This document shows positions 1 through 6,173 of a stretch of DNA of 7,280 nt, piece after piece (the stretch's first letter is position 1; every line of letters starts with the position of its first letter). Below the pieces are notes generated by a model. The model searched no databases and was not told the origin of the DNA. It worked only from the letters and a program-made list of their open reading frames with translations. The position numbers and the translations under genes were made by a program. Source of the stretch: Spirochaetales bacterium (GTDB lineage: Bacteria > Spirochaetota > Spirochaetia > B11-G9); the NCBI GenBank assembly GCA_027077185.1, contig JALTGJ010000392.1, forward strand, positions 1-7,280. Direction: 5' to 3'.

Positions 1-208
<208 letters not shown>

Positions 209-216
209 GTGCAGAT

Positions 217-223
217 AAAGGAG
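217..223 (+). promoter_or_regulatory. Ribosome binding site deciding a TTG start for the hydrolase
   Basis: AAAGGAG lies six bases before the in-frame TTG at 230-232. The upstream in-frame GTG at 209 has no Shine-Dalgarno sequence before it. The TTG start is therefore preferred and yields a protein beginning with a well-formed signal peptide. A second good site, GGAGG at 313-317, lies five bases before an internal ATG at 323 and could give a shorter product. Confidence 0.7.
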
Positions 224-229
224 ACCATT

Positions 230-1003
230 TTGCAGTTTAGAAAATTTTCAAAATTATTCCCGGCCCTAATATTTATTTTTTTATTCATTTATGGTACCAG
301 AACATTATATGCGGAGGATATTATGGAAAATAAAATACAATTTCAGGCAGATGACGGAGTAACAATTACAGCAGATATATACATGAATCATGATAAAGCT
401 GCACCTTTTATAGTTTTATTTCACCAGGCCGGTTCCAGCCGGGGTGAATACAATGAAATTGCTCCCAGACTGAACAAACTTGGTTTTAATGCCATGGCAA
501 TTGATCAACGTTCCGGATCCTCCTCTAACGGTAAATCCAACGAAACAAACAGTTCTGCACGAACCCTTGGAAAAAACACAAAGTACATGGATGCGGCAGA
601 AGATCTAACAGCTGCCTTTAACTATGCAAAAAATAACTATGCAGAAGGTAAAATTCTTGTTTGGGGAAGCTCATATTCTGCTTCCCTGGTATTATTATTA
701 AGCGGAAGGAATCAAATTAATCCGGATGGGATACTCTCCTTTTCTCCAGGAGAATACCTGGGCTTTAGAAATAAGGTAGCATCTGCCGTAAAATCTATTA
801 ACGTTCCAGTTTTTATTACCTCAGCAAAAAATGAAAAGAACAGCTGGTGGAAAATTTTTAGGTCAATTCCATCCGAAAATAAAACTTACTTTATCCCTGA
901 AAGTAAAAATGGACGGCATGGATCAAGTACACTGTTTTCTACAGAAGAAGCAAGTGGAGATTATTGGGCTGCAGTAGAGAAGTTTCTTAAGCAGTTTAAT
1001 TAA
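230..1003 (+). CDS. Probable exported alpha/beta hydrolase (dienelactone-hydrolase-like)
   Basis: Predicted serine hydrolase of the alpha/beta-hydrolase fold; the substrate cannot be told from sequence. Counted from the TTG start the protein has 257 residues. Residues 1-28 look like a Sec signal peptide: QFRKFSK, a hydrophobic run ALIFIFLFIY, and possible cleavage after TLYA, suggesting export. Visible fold landmarks are the oxyanion-region motif LFHQAGSS (about 63-70), a GSSYS nucleophile elbow with the probable catalytic serine at 148, and a likely catalytic histidine in GRHGSS at 230. The elbow is G-x-S-x-S rather than G-x-S-x-G, and the acid residue is unclear (the segment TSAKNE holds no Asp). 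It converges on deoB with only 19 bases between the stop codons and shares no operon with the BMC genes. An internal ATG at 323 with its own good GGAGG site would give a 226-residue cytoplasmic form, so the start, and hence the location, is not certain. Confidence 0.75.
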   Translation: MQFRKFSKLFPALIFIFLFIYGTRTLYAEDIMENKIQFQADDGVTITADIYMNHDKAAPFIVLFHQAGSSRGEYNEIAPRLNKLGFNAMAIDQRSGSSSNGKSNETNSSARTLGKNTKYMDAAEDLTAAFNYAKNNYAEGKILVWGSSYSASLVLLLSGRNQINPDGILSFSPGEYLGFRNKVASAVKSINVPVFITSAKNEKNSWWKIFRSIPSENKTYFIPESKNGRHGSSTLFSTEEASGDYWAAVEKFLKQFN

Positions 1004-1022
1004 AGCTTATAACATGGACACC

Positions 1023-2204
1023 TTATTTTCCCAGAAAGGAAACTCCTTTGGGAAACCCTGGAACTCCAAGAAAGTCTGAAACAGATGCGGCAACATCAGA
1101 AAACTGATCTCTTATTCCAAGATTTACAGAAGCAGATCCTTTCTGATAAGCCAAAAGCGGTACATGTTCCCTTGTATGATCAGTCCCTTTATAAGTAGGA
1201 TCACATCCATGATCAGCTGTAATTATAAGAAGATCGTCCTCTCCTAAAATATCGATAAGCCTGCCAATATGTTCATCAACCTCTTCTACAGCTTTGCAAT
1301 AGCCCTCAGGATCCCTCCGATGTCCAAAATTCATGTCGGTATCCACATAATTGACAAATATAAACTCATTCCCTTTTGAGGGCTGGCTTAAAAGCGCCTC
1401 TGTTCTTTTTATGCAGGCGATGTTTCCTTTATCATGATAGGAATCATTAATTCCTCTTTCTCCGAAAATATCACCTATTTTACCCACTCCTACAGTGTTT
1501 ACACCATTATCCTTAAGATAATCAAAGAGACTCATCCCCTCATATTTTATGGAATAATCTTTTCGCCCTTTTGTTCTTGTAAAATTCCCAGGGCTTCCAA
1601 CAAAGGGTCTTGCAATAACCCTGCCCAAAGTATACGGGTCACATAAAACCCTTGCCTTTGCACATATTTCATAGAGTTCATCCAGAGGAACTATTTCTTC
1701 ATGCGCCGCAATTTGCAAAACAGAATCTCCGGATGTATAGACAATAAGCTTGCCAGTCTCCATATGTTCGGAACCAAGTTCCTCTATTATTGCAGTCCCC
1801 GAAGCGGCTTTATTTCCTATTACACCCCTGCCGGACTCTCTTTTAAGATCCTCCAATAATTTTTCAGGGAAGGAGGGATATTCCGGGGGTAAAGTGGTAA
1901 AGGCCTTTGTCAGCTCCAGTCCTGCAAGCTCCCAGTGCCCGGTAGTGGTATCTTTTCCAGGAGACTTCTCCTTCATCACACCATAACTACCAAGAGGAGT
2001 TTTTACAGGTTCACAACCATTAAGTTTATTTCCAAGAAGCATTGAAGCATTTCCAAATCCCAGTTTTTTAAGAACAGGCCACTTCGCACCTTCAACTGAT
2101 TCAGATATATGCAGAGCTGTATTTGCTCCTGTATCTCCATATTTTCCTGCATCAGGAAGTTCTCCTATACCAAAACTATCTATAACTATAATGGTTGCTC
2201 TCAT
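1023..2204 (-). CDS. deoB: Phosphopentomutase
   Basis: Interconverts deoxyribose 1-phosphate and deoxyribose 5-phosphate (and the ribose forms), linking nucleoside phosphorolysis to sugar-phosphate catabolism. The 393 residues match the family length. It is an alkaline-phosphatase-superfamily metalloenzyme, and the key residues known from the Bacillus cereus enzyme are present: D9 in VIDSFGIGELPDAG, the phosphorylated threonine T86 in GKDTTTGHWE, D290 and H295 in VDTDMNFGHRRDP, D331 and H332 in TADHGCDP, and H343 in TDHTREHVPLL. The ATG is preceded by AGGAG at good spacing. It is the last gene of the minus-strand set, separated from deoC by 142 bases carrying a promoter-like site and a large fold, so it may have some independent control. 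There is no encapsulation-type extension; the protein starts directly at the catalytic domain and is probably cytosolic. It would supply the substrate of the neighbouring DeoC. Confidence 0.97.
   Translation of the reverse strand: MRATIIVIDSFGIGELPDAGKYGDTGANTALHISESVEGAKWPVLKKLGFGNASMLLGNKLNGCEPVKTPLGSYGVMKEKSPGKDTTTGHWELAGLELTKAFTTLPPEYPSFPEKLLEDLKRESGRGVIGNKAASGTAIIEELGSEHMETGKLIVYTSGDSVLQIAAHEEIVPLDELYEICAKARVLCDPYTLGRVIARPFVGSPGNFTRTKGRKDYSIKYEGMSLFDYLKDNGVNTVGVGKIGDIFGERGINDSYHDKGNIACIKRTEALLSQPSKGNEFIFVNYVDTDMNFGHRRDPEGYCKAVEEVDEHIGRLIDILGEDDLLIITADHGCDPTYKGTDHTREHVPLLAYQKGSASVNLGIRDQFSDVAASVSDFLGVPGFPKGVSFLGK
1027..1055 (-). other. Strong hairpin over the last codons of deoB
   Basis: TTTCCC (1027-1032) pairs with GGGAAA (1050-1055), and AAAGGA (1035-1040) pairs with TCCTTT (1044-1049). 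This leaves an AG bulge and an AAC loop: 12 base pairs in total. It lies inside the deoB 3' coding end, at the convergent gene junction. No T-tract follows it on either strand, so it is not a standard intrinsic terminator. It may instead protect or define the 3' end of the message. The codons involved encode the conserved DeoB C-terminus, so part of the symmetry could be coincidental. Confidence 0.5.
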
Positions 2205-2241
2205 TTTTTACTCCTATTGTCTCGATACATTTTGCTGAGGC

Positions 2242-2278
2242 AAAACACTCGACAACCGGTATTACCGTTTCCCGAGTG
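2242..2278 (-). terminator. Possible weak terminator or attenuator hairpin before deoB
   Basis: Read on the minus strand, the CACTCG/CGAGTG stem with its inner CGGT/ACCG hairpin is followed directly by TTTT (2245-2242). This resembles a weak intrinsic terminator for the BMC transcript, or an attenuator just after the internal promoter. The T-run is short and the same four bases can form the next hairpin, so termination is only one possibility. Confidence 0.25.
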
Positions 2279-2286
2279 ATTGCTAA

Positions 2287-2295
2287 ATTATATCA
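2287..2295 (-). promoter_or_regulatory. Extended -10 promoter for deoB
   Basis: On the minus strand the sequence reads TGATATAAT, an exact extended -10 element (TGnTATAAT). No convincing -35 hexamer is seen at 16-18 bases, which extended -10 promoters can tolerate. Transcription would start near 2280, about 75 bases before the deoB ATG. It lies in the large loop of the four-way fold, so transcripts starting here would keep only the two downstream hairpins. Confidence 0.5.
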
Positions 2296-2346
2296 AAATT
2301 TCCCCCTAACAAAGAGACATAGCAATTGTATCGAGGGAACCCCTAT

Positions 2347-3147
2347 TTAATATCCTGATTCTATTACTTCACCTTTTATTATCTTTATACCGCCGCTGGT
2401 ACCAAGCCTTGTTGCACCGGCATTTATCATTGCTACAGCATCATCAAAAGTTCTTACTCCACCTGCAGCCTTTACTCCAAGTTTTGGTCCAACAGTTCTA
2501 CGCATTAAAGCTATATGTTCTACTGTGGCTCCATGTTTTGAAAAACCTGTGGAGGTTTTTACAAAGTCTGCGTCCGCTTTTTTAACAATTTCCGAAGCAA
2601 GTACTATTTCCTCATCTGTAAGCAATGCTGTCTCTATAATAACCTTTAAAATAACACGCTGCCCGCAGGCTCTGCGAACCCAGCGGATATCTTCTTCAAC
2701 AAGTTTCAAGTCACGGGATTTAAGTGCACCAATATTCATTACCATATCTATTTCTGTAGCACCTTCTTCTATAGCATGTCGGGCTTCAAAGCCCTTTGCG
2801 CGACCGCTCATGGCTCCCAGAGGAAATCCTACTACAGCACAAACCTTAACTCCTGATCCACGCAAATTCTTAGCACATCTGGAAACCCAGGTAGTATTTA
2901 CACAAACTGAATAAAATTTATTTTCATTTGCCTCTGAACACAGAGTATCAATCTCAGAACCTGTAGCTTCAGGTTTAAGCAGAGTATGATCAATATACCT
3001 GGCTACATCAGAAGGAATAAGAACAGAATTGCTCTTTTCCGGAATTACTGTATTTACCGGAACAGCAACAGAACTTATTGCTTTTTCCCCTTTAAGTTTT
3101 TCTACAATTTCTTTTGTTATTCTATCAATTAATTCTTTTTCGTCCAT
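2347..3147 (-). CDS. deoC: Deoxyribose-phosphate aldolase with N-terminal encapsulation-type extension
   Basis: Class I aldolase that cleaves 2-deoxyribose 5-phosphate to glyceraldehyde 3-phosphate and acetaldehyde. The catalytic residues of the E. coli enzyme are all present: Schiff-base lysine K197 in FVKTSTGF, K226 in VKAAGGV, and D134 in EIDMVMNIG. The TIM-barrel domain begins near residue 46 ([12 protein letters not shown]). The 266-residue protein carries about 45 extra N-terminal residues compared with many family members. Residues 3-20 form a probable amphipathic helix ([16 protein letters not shown]), followed by a flexible Val/Pro/Ser linker; this is the layout of a BMC encapsulation peptide. 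The start lies five bases after the rpiB-like stop with a modest AAGG site, which implies coupling. It is the likely signature enzyme of this compartment, and the acetaldehyde it releases is the substrate of the aldehyde dehydrogenase upstream. Identity is very secure; targeting is inferred. Confidence 0.97.
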   Translation of the reverse strand: MDEKELIDRITKEIVEKLKGEKAISSVAVPVNTVIPEKSNSVLIPSDVARYIDHTLLKPEATGSEIDTLCSEANENKFYSVCVNTTWVSRCAKNLRGSGVKVCAVVGFPLGAMSGRAKGFEARHAIEEGATEIDMVMNIGALKSRDLKLVEEDIRWVRRACGQRVILKVIIETALLTDEEIVLASEIVKKADADFVKTSTGFSKHGATVEHIALMRRTVGPKLGVKAAGGVRTFDDAVAMINAGATRLGTSGGIKIIKGEVIESGY

Positions 3148-3152
3148 AACCC

Positions 3153-3647
3153 TTACCTTTTACCCCGTTCAACTGCCATCATCTTATTTATTCTTGTCCA
3201 GTGCCGTCCACCTTCAAATCTGGTCTGAAGCCATACCTTAGACATCTCACACAAATCTCCAGGACTATGCAAAGGCCCGCCCAGGGTCAAAACATTTGCA
3301 TTATTATGAAGCCGGCTGTTTTGAATTGTTTTTATATCATAACACAAAGCTGCACGAATACCCCTAACCTTGTTACAAACCATTGAAGATCCTATGCCTG
3401 CACCATCAATCATTATACCACGATCAGTCTCACCAGTAGCCACACTTTTTGCAACTTTTATTGCAAAATCAGGATAATCAACACTTTCTGCAGAAAACGT
3501 ACCAACATCAACTACTTTATATCCCAGAACTTCCAGATATTTCTTTATAATTTCCTTTGACGCATATCCTCCATGATCAGAACCAATAGATACCCTGGAA
3601 ACATTATCTTCTTTGTTATTTTCTTTGTAGTTTACTTCACTGTACAT
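3153..3647 (-). CDS. RpiB/LacAB-family sugar-phosphate isomerase-like protein with altered active site
   Basis: Belongs to the RpiB/LacA/LacB family, whose members isomerise ribose 5-phosphate and ribulose 5-phosphate or related sugars. Family landmarks are GSDHGGY (22-28; D24, H25), VDYPDFA (56-62), [10 protein letters not shown] with H114, and RFEGGRH near the C-terminus. In E. coli RpiB the catalytic cysteine lies in ICGTGVG; here the segment is IDGAGIG, with Asp81 in place of Cys and Ala83 in place of Thr. The alternative catalytic Glu of the mycobacterial enzyme is also absent (Ser87 aligns there). The 164 residues include a polar N-terminal extension of about 16, not obviously an amphipathic helix. 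The ATG lies inside the end of the preceding pentamer gene (11-base overlap), with AGAGG as ribosome site. Association with DeoC is typical of SPU compartments. It may use an Asp base, act on another sugar phosphate, or be non-catalytic. Confidence 0.85.
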   Translation of the reverse strand: MYSEVNYKENNKEDNVSRVSIGSDHGGYASKEIIKKYLEVLGYKVVDVGTFSAESVDYPDFAIKVAKSVATGETDRGIMIDGAGIGSSMVCNKVRGIRAALCYDIKTIQNSRLHNNANVLTLGGPLHSPGDLCEMSKVWLQTRFEGGRHWTRINKMMAVERGKR

Positions 3648-3927
3648 CTTTTACCTCTTTTACCAGATCAACTCTATCTACAATTGCTGCGATTACTGTT
3701 CTAATTGGCTGGGATATCATTCCAAGCATTATTCCAGCTGAACCACCTTCGTCAATAACAAGGACATCATCACCTGGTCCTGACTGTAAACTGTCAACTG
3801 CAACAAATTCTTTACCAACAAACTCTCCATCGGGTGTTACAGGATGAACAATCATCAATTTCATTCCTTCAAGAGCCTTAATTTTTGCTGTGGAAACTAC
3901 AGTTCCGCATACTCTTGCAAGGGTCAT
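3637..3927 (-). CDS. BMC pentameric vertex protein (EutN/CcmL family), copy 1
   Basis: Single-domain EutN/CcmL (BMC-P) protein of 96 residues. Members form pentamers that cap the vertices of the polyhedral shell. The family pattern is clear: MTLARVCGTVVST at the start, LEGMKLMIVHPV (19-30), FVAVDSLQSGPGDDVLV (41-57), and a terminal VIAAIVDRVD strand. The loop after the central strand reads DEGGSAG instead of the common GSSAR type, and the usual PVD before the last strand is PIRT. It overlaps the preceding pentamer gene by four bases (ATGA) and runs 11 bases into the rpiB-like gene, so translation is probably coupled. It is one of four pentamer paralogs here; which one serves the vertices cannot be told from sequence. 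Confidence 0.93.
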   Translation of the reverse strand: MTLARVCGTVVSTAKIKALEGMKLMIVHPVTPDGEFVGKEFVAVDSLQSGPGDDVLVIDEGGSAGIMLGMISQPIRTVIAAIVDRVDLVKEVKDVQ

Positions 3928-4196
3928 TTCCCCACCTTCTGAATTTGATCAATAATTCCTATTACTGCGGCATCCGATGGATTATACCAGTTATCCAGAG
4001 CCAGAGCAGCTTCACGGCCACCCTCATATATAACAATATCACCAGTACCAGCCTGGACAGTATCACAGGCAACAACAGGAATACCAATCTTCTCCATATT
4101 ATCATCAAGAGGCTGAACCAGAAGGAGCTTAATCCCTTCCAGAGATTCTATCTTTCTGCTGCTTACTACAGTACCTGAAACTCTACCTATTTTCAC
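3924..4196 (-). CDS. BMC pentameric vertex protein (EutN/CcmL family), copy 2
   Basis: EutN/CcmL-family pentamer protein of 90 residues. Recognisable segments are MKIGRVSGTVVSS, LEGIKLLLVQPL (19-30), VVACDTVQAGTGDIVIYEGG (41-60) and a closing VIGIIDQI strand. The start is GTG at 4196, with AAAGGG seven bases upstream; that site overlaps the stop codon of the aldehyde dehydrogenase gene. An ATG two bases earlier is out of frame and meets TGA at once, so it cannot be the start. The loop EGGREAALAL differs from the GSSSRQT loop of copies 3 and 4 and resembles copy 1. Copies 1 and 2 therefore look like one sub-pair, separated from the other pair by the BMC-T and dehydrogenase genes. It ends in a four-base overlap with copy 1. 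Confidence 0.93.
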   Translation of the reverse strand: MKIGRVSGTVVSSRKIESLEGIKLLLVQPLDDNMEKIGIPVVACDTVQAGTGDIVIYEGGREAALALDNWYNPSDAAVIGIIDQIQKVGK

Positions 4197-4207
4197 ATTA
4201 AAACCCT

Positions 4208-5626
4208 TTAAACTATCCTAAAATGATCAATTATTGCACAGCGCCGTTCTCTTGTAAAAGTTCTTGCCCTGGTAAAACCTTCCCCTGTGGGACTTGCAAT
4301 CGTAAAAGATGTATAACCTGCACCTCCAAAACCCATACCGTTAAAATTTGATCCATTTTTAACAAAGAGAGAACAGTTAATTACTCTGGCCATTTTTGAA
4401 AGCTTTGCAATATTTAACGAATGCATTGAAGCAGAATGACGGAAACCATGTTCACAATCCACAGCTAAATCTATTGCATCATCAACATTATCCACCCTTA
4501 CCAACGGAATTACAGGCATTAACTGTTCGGTCCAGACAAGAGGATGAGACTTATCTACTTCACATAAAAGTATTTTTGTTTCAGGAGGTACAGAAATACC
4601 AGCTTCTGCTGCAATAAAACTTGCATCTTTTCCAACATATTTTTTCTGAATAGCACCTTCATCACCCTTTCTTCCAGGCCTGTCTATAACCAGATCTGTT
4701 ACAGCTTTTATCTGATCACCAGCAAGTTCATATGCACCATGTTTGTTCATCTCGGTTTTCAGTTTATCTGCAACTGATCTTACGACTATAATTTCCTTTT
4801 CACAAATACAGACAATATTATTATCAAAACCGGCTCCGGCAACGAGATCTTTTGCAGCTTTTTCTATATCTGCAGTTTCATCCACAACAGAAGGAGGATT
4901 TCCAGGACCAGCTGCAATAACTTTTTTTGAGGACTGCATAGCCTGTCCAACAACTGCCGGACCACCTGTAACTGTAAGAAGATCTATCATAGGGTGAGTC
5001 ATCATTTCTTTAGCGGATGCAATAGTGGGTTCTTTAACAGTAACCACAATATTTGCAGGGCCACCCGCTTTAAGAATTGCTTCATTAAGAAGTTTTATAG
5101 TAAAAACAGATACTTTTTTTGCCCCTGGATGGGAATTAAAAACAACAGTATTTCCGGCAGATACCATGGAAATTGAATTATTTATAATTGTTTCGGTTGG
5201 ATTTGTACTTGGAGCTATTGCTCCGATAACACCATAAGAGGCTCTTTCGGTTATGGTAAGTCCATGATCATCAGAAAAGCTTGAAGGTCCGAGATCTTCA
5301 ACTCCCGGGGTCATTCTCCCTGCAAGCTGATTTTTTCTTATTTTATCTTCATACCGTCCCATACCAGTTTCGTCAACAGCAAGCCTGGCAAATTGCTCAG
5401 CATTGTCTTCTGCGACCTGGCGCATTGCTTTAATCATTGCCCTTCTTATTTCCAGTGATGTCTCTGAAAATACCTTATGAGCCTTTTTTGCCTCATAAAC
5501 AGCTTTATTTATATCATCAAAAACTCCTGGAATTGTTCCAAAACTGTTTGTTCCTCCTGGATCATCACTGGATCCTTTTAGAATATTTGAAACTATATCT
5601 CTTATTGCATTTTCATCAATTTCCAC
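4208..5626 (-). CDS. pduP: CoA-acylating aldehyde dehydrogenase, PduP/EutE type, with encapsulation peptide
   Basis: Oxidises an aldehyde to acyl-CoA with NAD+; here the likely substrate is acetaldehyde released by DeoC, inside the shell. Counted from the preferred GTG start it has 472 residues. The catalytic cysteine is C273 in FDNNIVCICEKE, matching the FDNN-PC-EKE signature of PduP/EutE. Nucleotide-binding segments are APSTNPTETIINN (138-150) and TVTGGPAVV (about 218-226). Residues 1-18 (EIDENAIRDIVSNILKG) form a short amphipathic helix followed by a Ser/Asp/Gly-rich linker, the classic encapsulation peptide. AAGGGG lies seven bases before GTG 5626, whereas the ATG at 5647 has no ribosome site, so the shorter form is chosen. 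It overlaps the BMC-T gene by 11 bases. The family is very secure; the symbol is by type, not proven orthology. No alcohol dehydrogenase or phosphotransacylase is visible in the window. Confidence 0.95.
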   Translation of the reverse strand: MEIDENAIRDIVSNILKGSSDDPGGTNSFGTIPGVFDDINKAVYEAKKAHKVFSETSLEIRRAMIKAMRQVAEDNAEQFARLAVDETGMGRYEDKIRKNQLAGRMTPGVEDLGPSSFSDDHGLTITERASYGVIGAIAPSTNPTETIINNSISMVSAGNTVVFNSHPGAKKVSVFTIKLLNEAILKAGGPANIVVTVKEPTIASAKEMMTHPMIDLLTVTGGPAVVGQAMQSSKKVIAAGPGNPPSVVDETADIEKAAKDLVAGAGFDNNIVCICEKEIIVVRSVADKLKTEMNKHGAYELAGDQIKAVTDLVIDRPGRKGDEGAIQKKYVGKDASFIAAEAGISVPPETKILLCEVDKSHPLVWTEQLMPVIPLVRVDNVDDAIDLAVDCEHGFRHSASMHSLNIAKLSKMARVINCSLFVKNGSNFNGMGFGGAGYTSFTIASPTGEGFTRARTFTRERRCAIIDHFRIV

Positions 5627-6173
5627 AAACAAACCCCTTAATATCATTATGAGGGCCCGGTATTATTACATCTCTGAACAGCTGATCCTTATCTGCAAGA
5701 AAAGCGACTGCGCTGTCCATCGCTGTATTAATATTGCCTATTGCTCCGCAAATTTTAACCATGGCCTTTCCGCCGGTTTCGTTTCCGGTAAGTATACCCA
5801 TAATTTGAACATCGGCCGCCTTCACAGACACATCTGCTGCTTCAAGGGCAGATGCAACTGACTTTGTTTCAAGAAAACCGACAGCATCCCATTTTTCAGG
5901 AACTTTACAAGTGCTTATAGCAGGCAAAACTTTGGTATCAAGGTTGGTTAAAAGTACCGAATCAACAACACTTTTACCTCCGGAACCAATACCAATTTCC
6001 ATTGAAGCCTGAACAGAAGCAACATCTCCTGTAATTATTATTAAGTATTTACCGGGGTTAAGTGCCTCTGCTTTAAGTATAGTTACAGGAGCTTCTTTTA
6101 CCACTGAATCCAGAGTAAAAAAACCATCTGCCATACTTGAAAGTTCCAGAACACCAATAACATCTACACTCAT
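5616..6173 (-). CDS. Tandem-domain BMC-T shell protein, PduT-like
   Basis: Shell protein of 185 residues with two BMC domains in a row (about 1-88 and 96-185), forming a trimeric pseudohexamer tile. Domain 1 opens VIGVLELSSMADGF and contains NPGKYLIIITGDVASVQ. Domain 2 contains AVGFLETKSVASALEAADVSVKAADV and IPGPHND. Length and layout match PduT, which binds a [4Fe-4S] cluster at its pore through a cysteine in a CPGK segment. Here that position is Asn39 (NPGK), so this cluster site is absent; the remaining cysteines (89, 142, 183) lie elsewhere. The second-domain pore segment TGNETGG is polar and acidic. The ATG overlaps the stop of the preceding pentamer gene (ATGA) and has AAGGTGG upstream. 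Its 3' end carries the ribosome site and start of the dehydrogenase. Probably a metabolite pore or facet tile. Confidence 0.93.
   Translation of the reverse strand: MSVDVIGVLELSSMADGFFTLDSVVKEAPVTILKAEALNPGKYLIIITGDVASVQASMEIGIGSGGKSVVDSVLLTNLDTKVLPAISTCKVPEKWDAVGFLETKSVASALEAADVSVKAADVQIMGILTGNETGGKAMVKICGAIGNINTAMDSAVAFLADKDQLFRDVIIPGPHNDIKGFVCGN
5634..5639 (-). promoter_or_regulatory. Ribosome binding site deciding the GTG start of the aldehyde dehydrogenase
   Basis: AAGGGG on the minus strand lies seven bases before the GTG at 5626-5624 and inside the end of the BMC-T gene. The in-frame ATG at 5647 has no purine-rich site upstream. Choosing the GTG places the encapsulation helix at the extreme N-terminus, as in known PduP proteins. 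Confidence 0.7.

Larger units (their letters stand above)
2221..2335 (-). other. Four-way-junction fold in the deoB leader (candidate structured RNA or palindromic element)
   Basis: Four perfect helices abut with no unpaired base between them. P1 is CTCGATACA (2221-2229) with TGTATCGAG (2327-2335). P4 is TTTTGC (2230-2235) with GCAAAA (2240-2245) around a four-base loop. P3 is CACTCG (2246-2251) with CGAGTG (2273-2278) and holds an inner CGGT/ACCG hairpin. P2 is ATTGCT (2279-2284) with AGCAAT (2321-2326) around a 36-base loop. On the minus strand the fold ends five bases before the AGGAG of deoB, the position expected of a cis-acting leader RNA. AGCAA (2321-2325) could instead pair with TTGCT (2232-2236), extending P1 and breaking P2 and P4, so a switch is possible. 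I see none of the conserved motifs of riboswitches I know. A dispersed palindromic element is the main alternative. Confidence 0.6.

Noticed and set aside
988..1012. TAAGC/GCTTA inverted repeat as a terminator for the hydrolase
   Set aside because: Only five outer pairs, AT-rich, and no T-run follows.
2256..2272. Resemblance of GGAAACGGTAATACCGG (minus strand) to a 16S rRNA helix
   Set aside because: The match is short, lacks flanking rRNA sequence and is explained by the hairpin itself.
2221..2335. tRNA or tRNA-like gene, because of the cloverleaf shape
   Set aside because: The first stem is nine pairs, no spacer bases separate the arms, and there is no T-loop sequence, anticodon-arm geometry or CCA end.
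2221..2335. MITE or insertion-sequence remnant with terminal inverted repeats
   Set aside because: No flanking target-site duplication is visible and the internal helices are organised beyond simple terminal repeats. It remains possible if genome copies exist, so it is only kept as an alternative.
4196..4198. ATG just upstream of the pentamer copy 2 start
   Set aside because: It is out of frame and followed at once by TGA; the GTG at 4196 is the supported start.
5627..5647. ATG start giving a seven-residue longer aldehyde dehydrogenase
   Set aside because: No ribosome site precedes it, while GTG 5626 has AAGGGG at ideal spacing and puts the targeting helix at the N-terminus.
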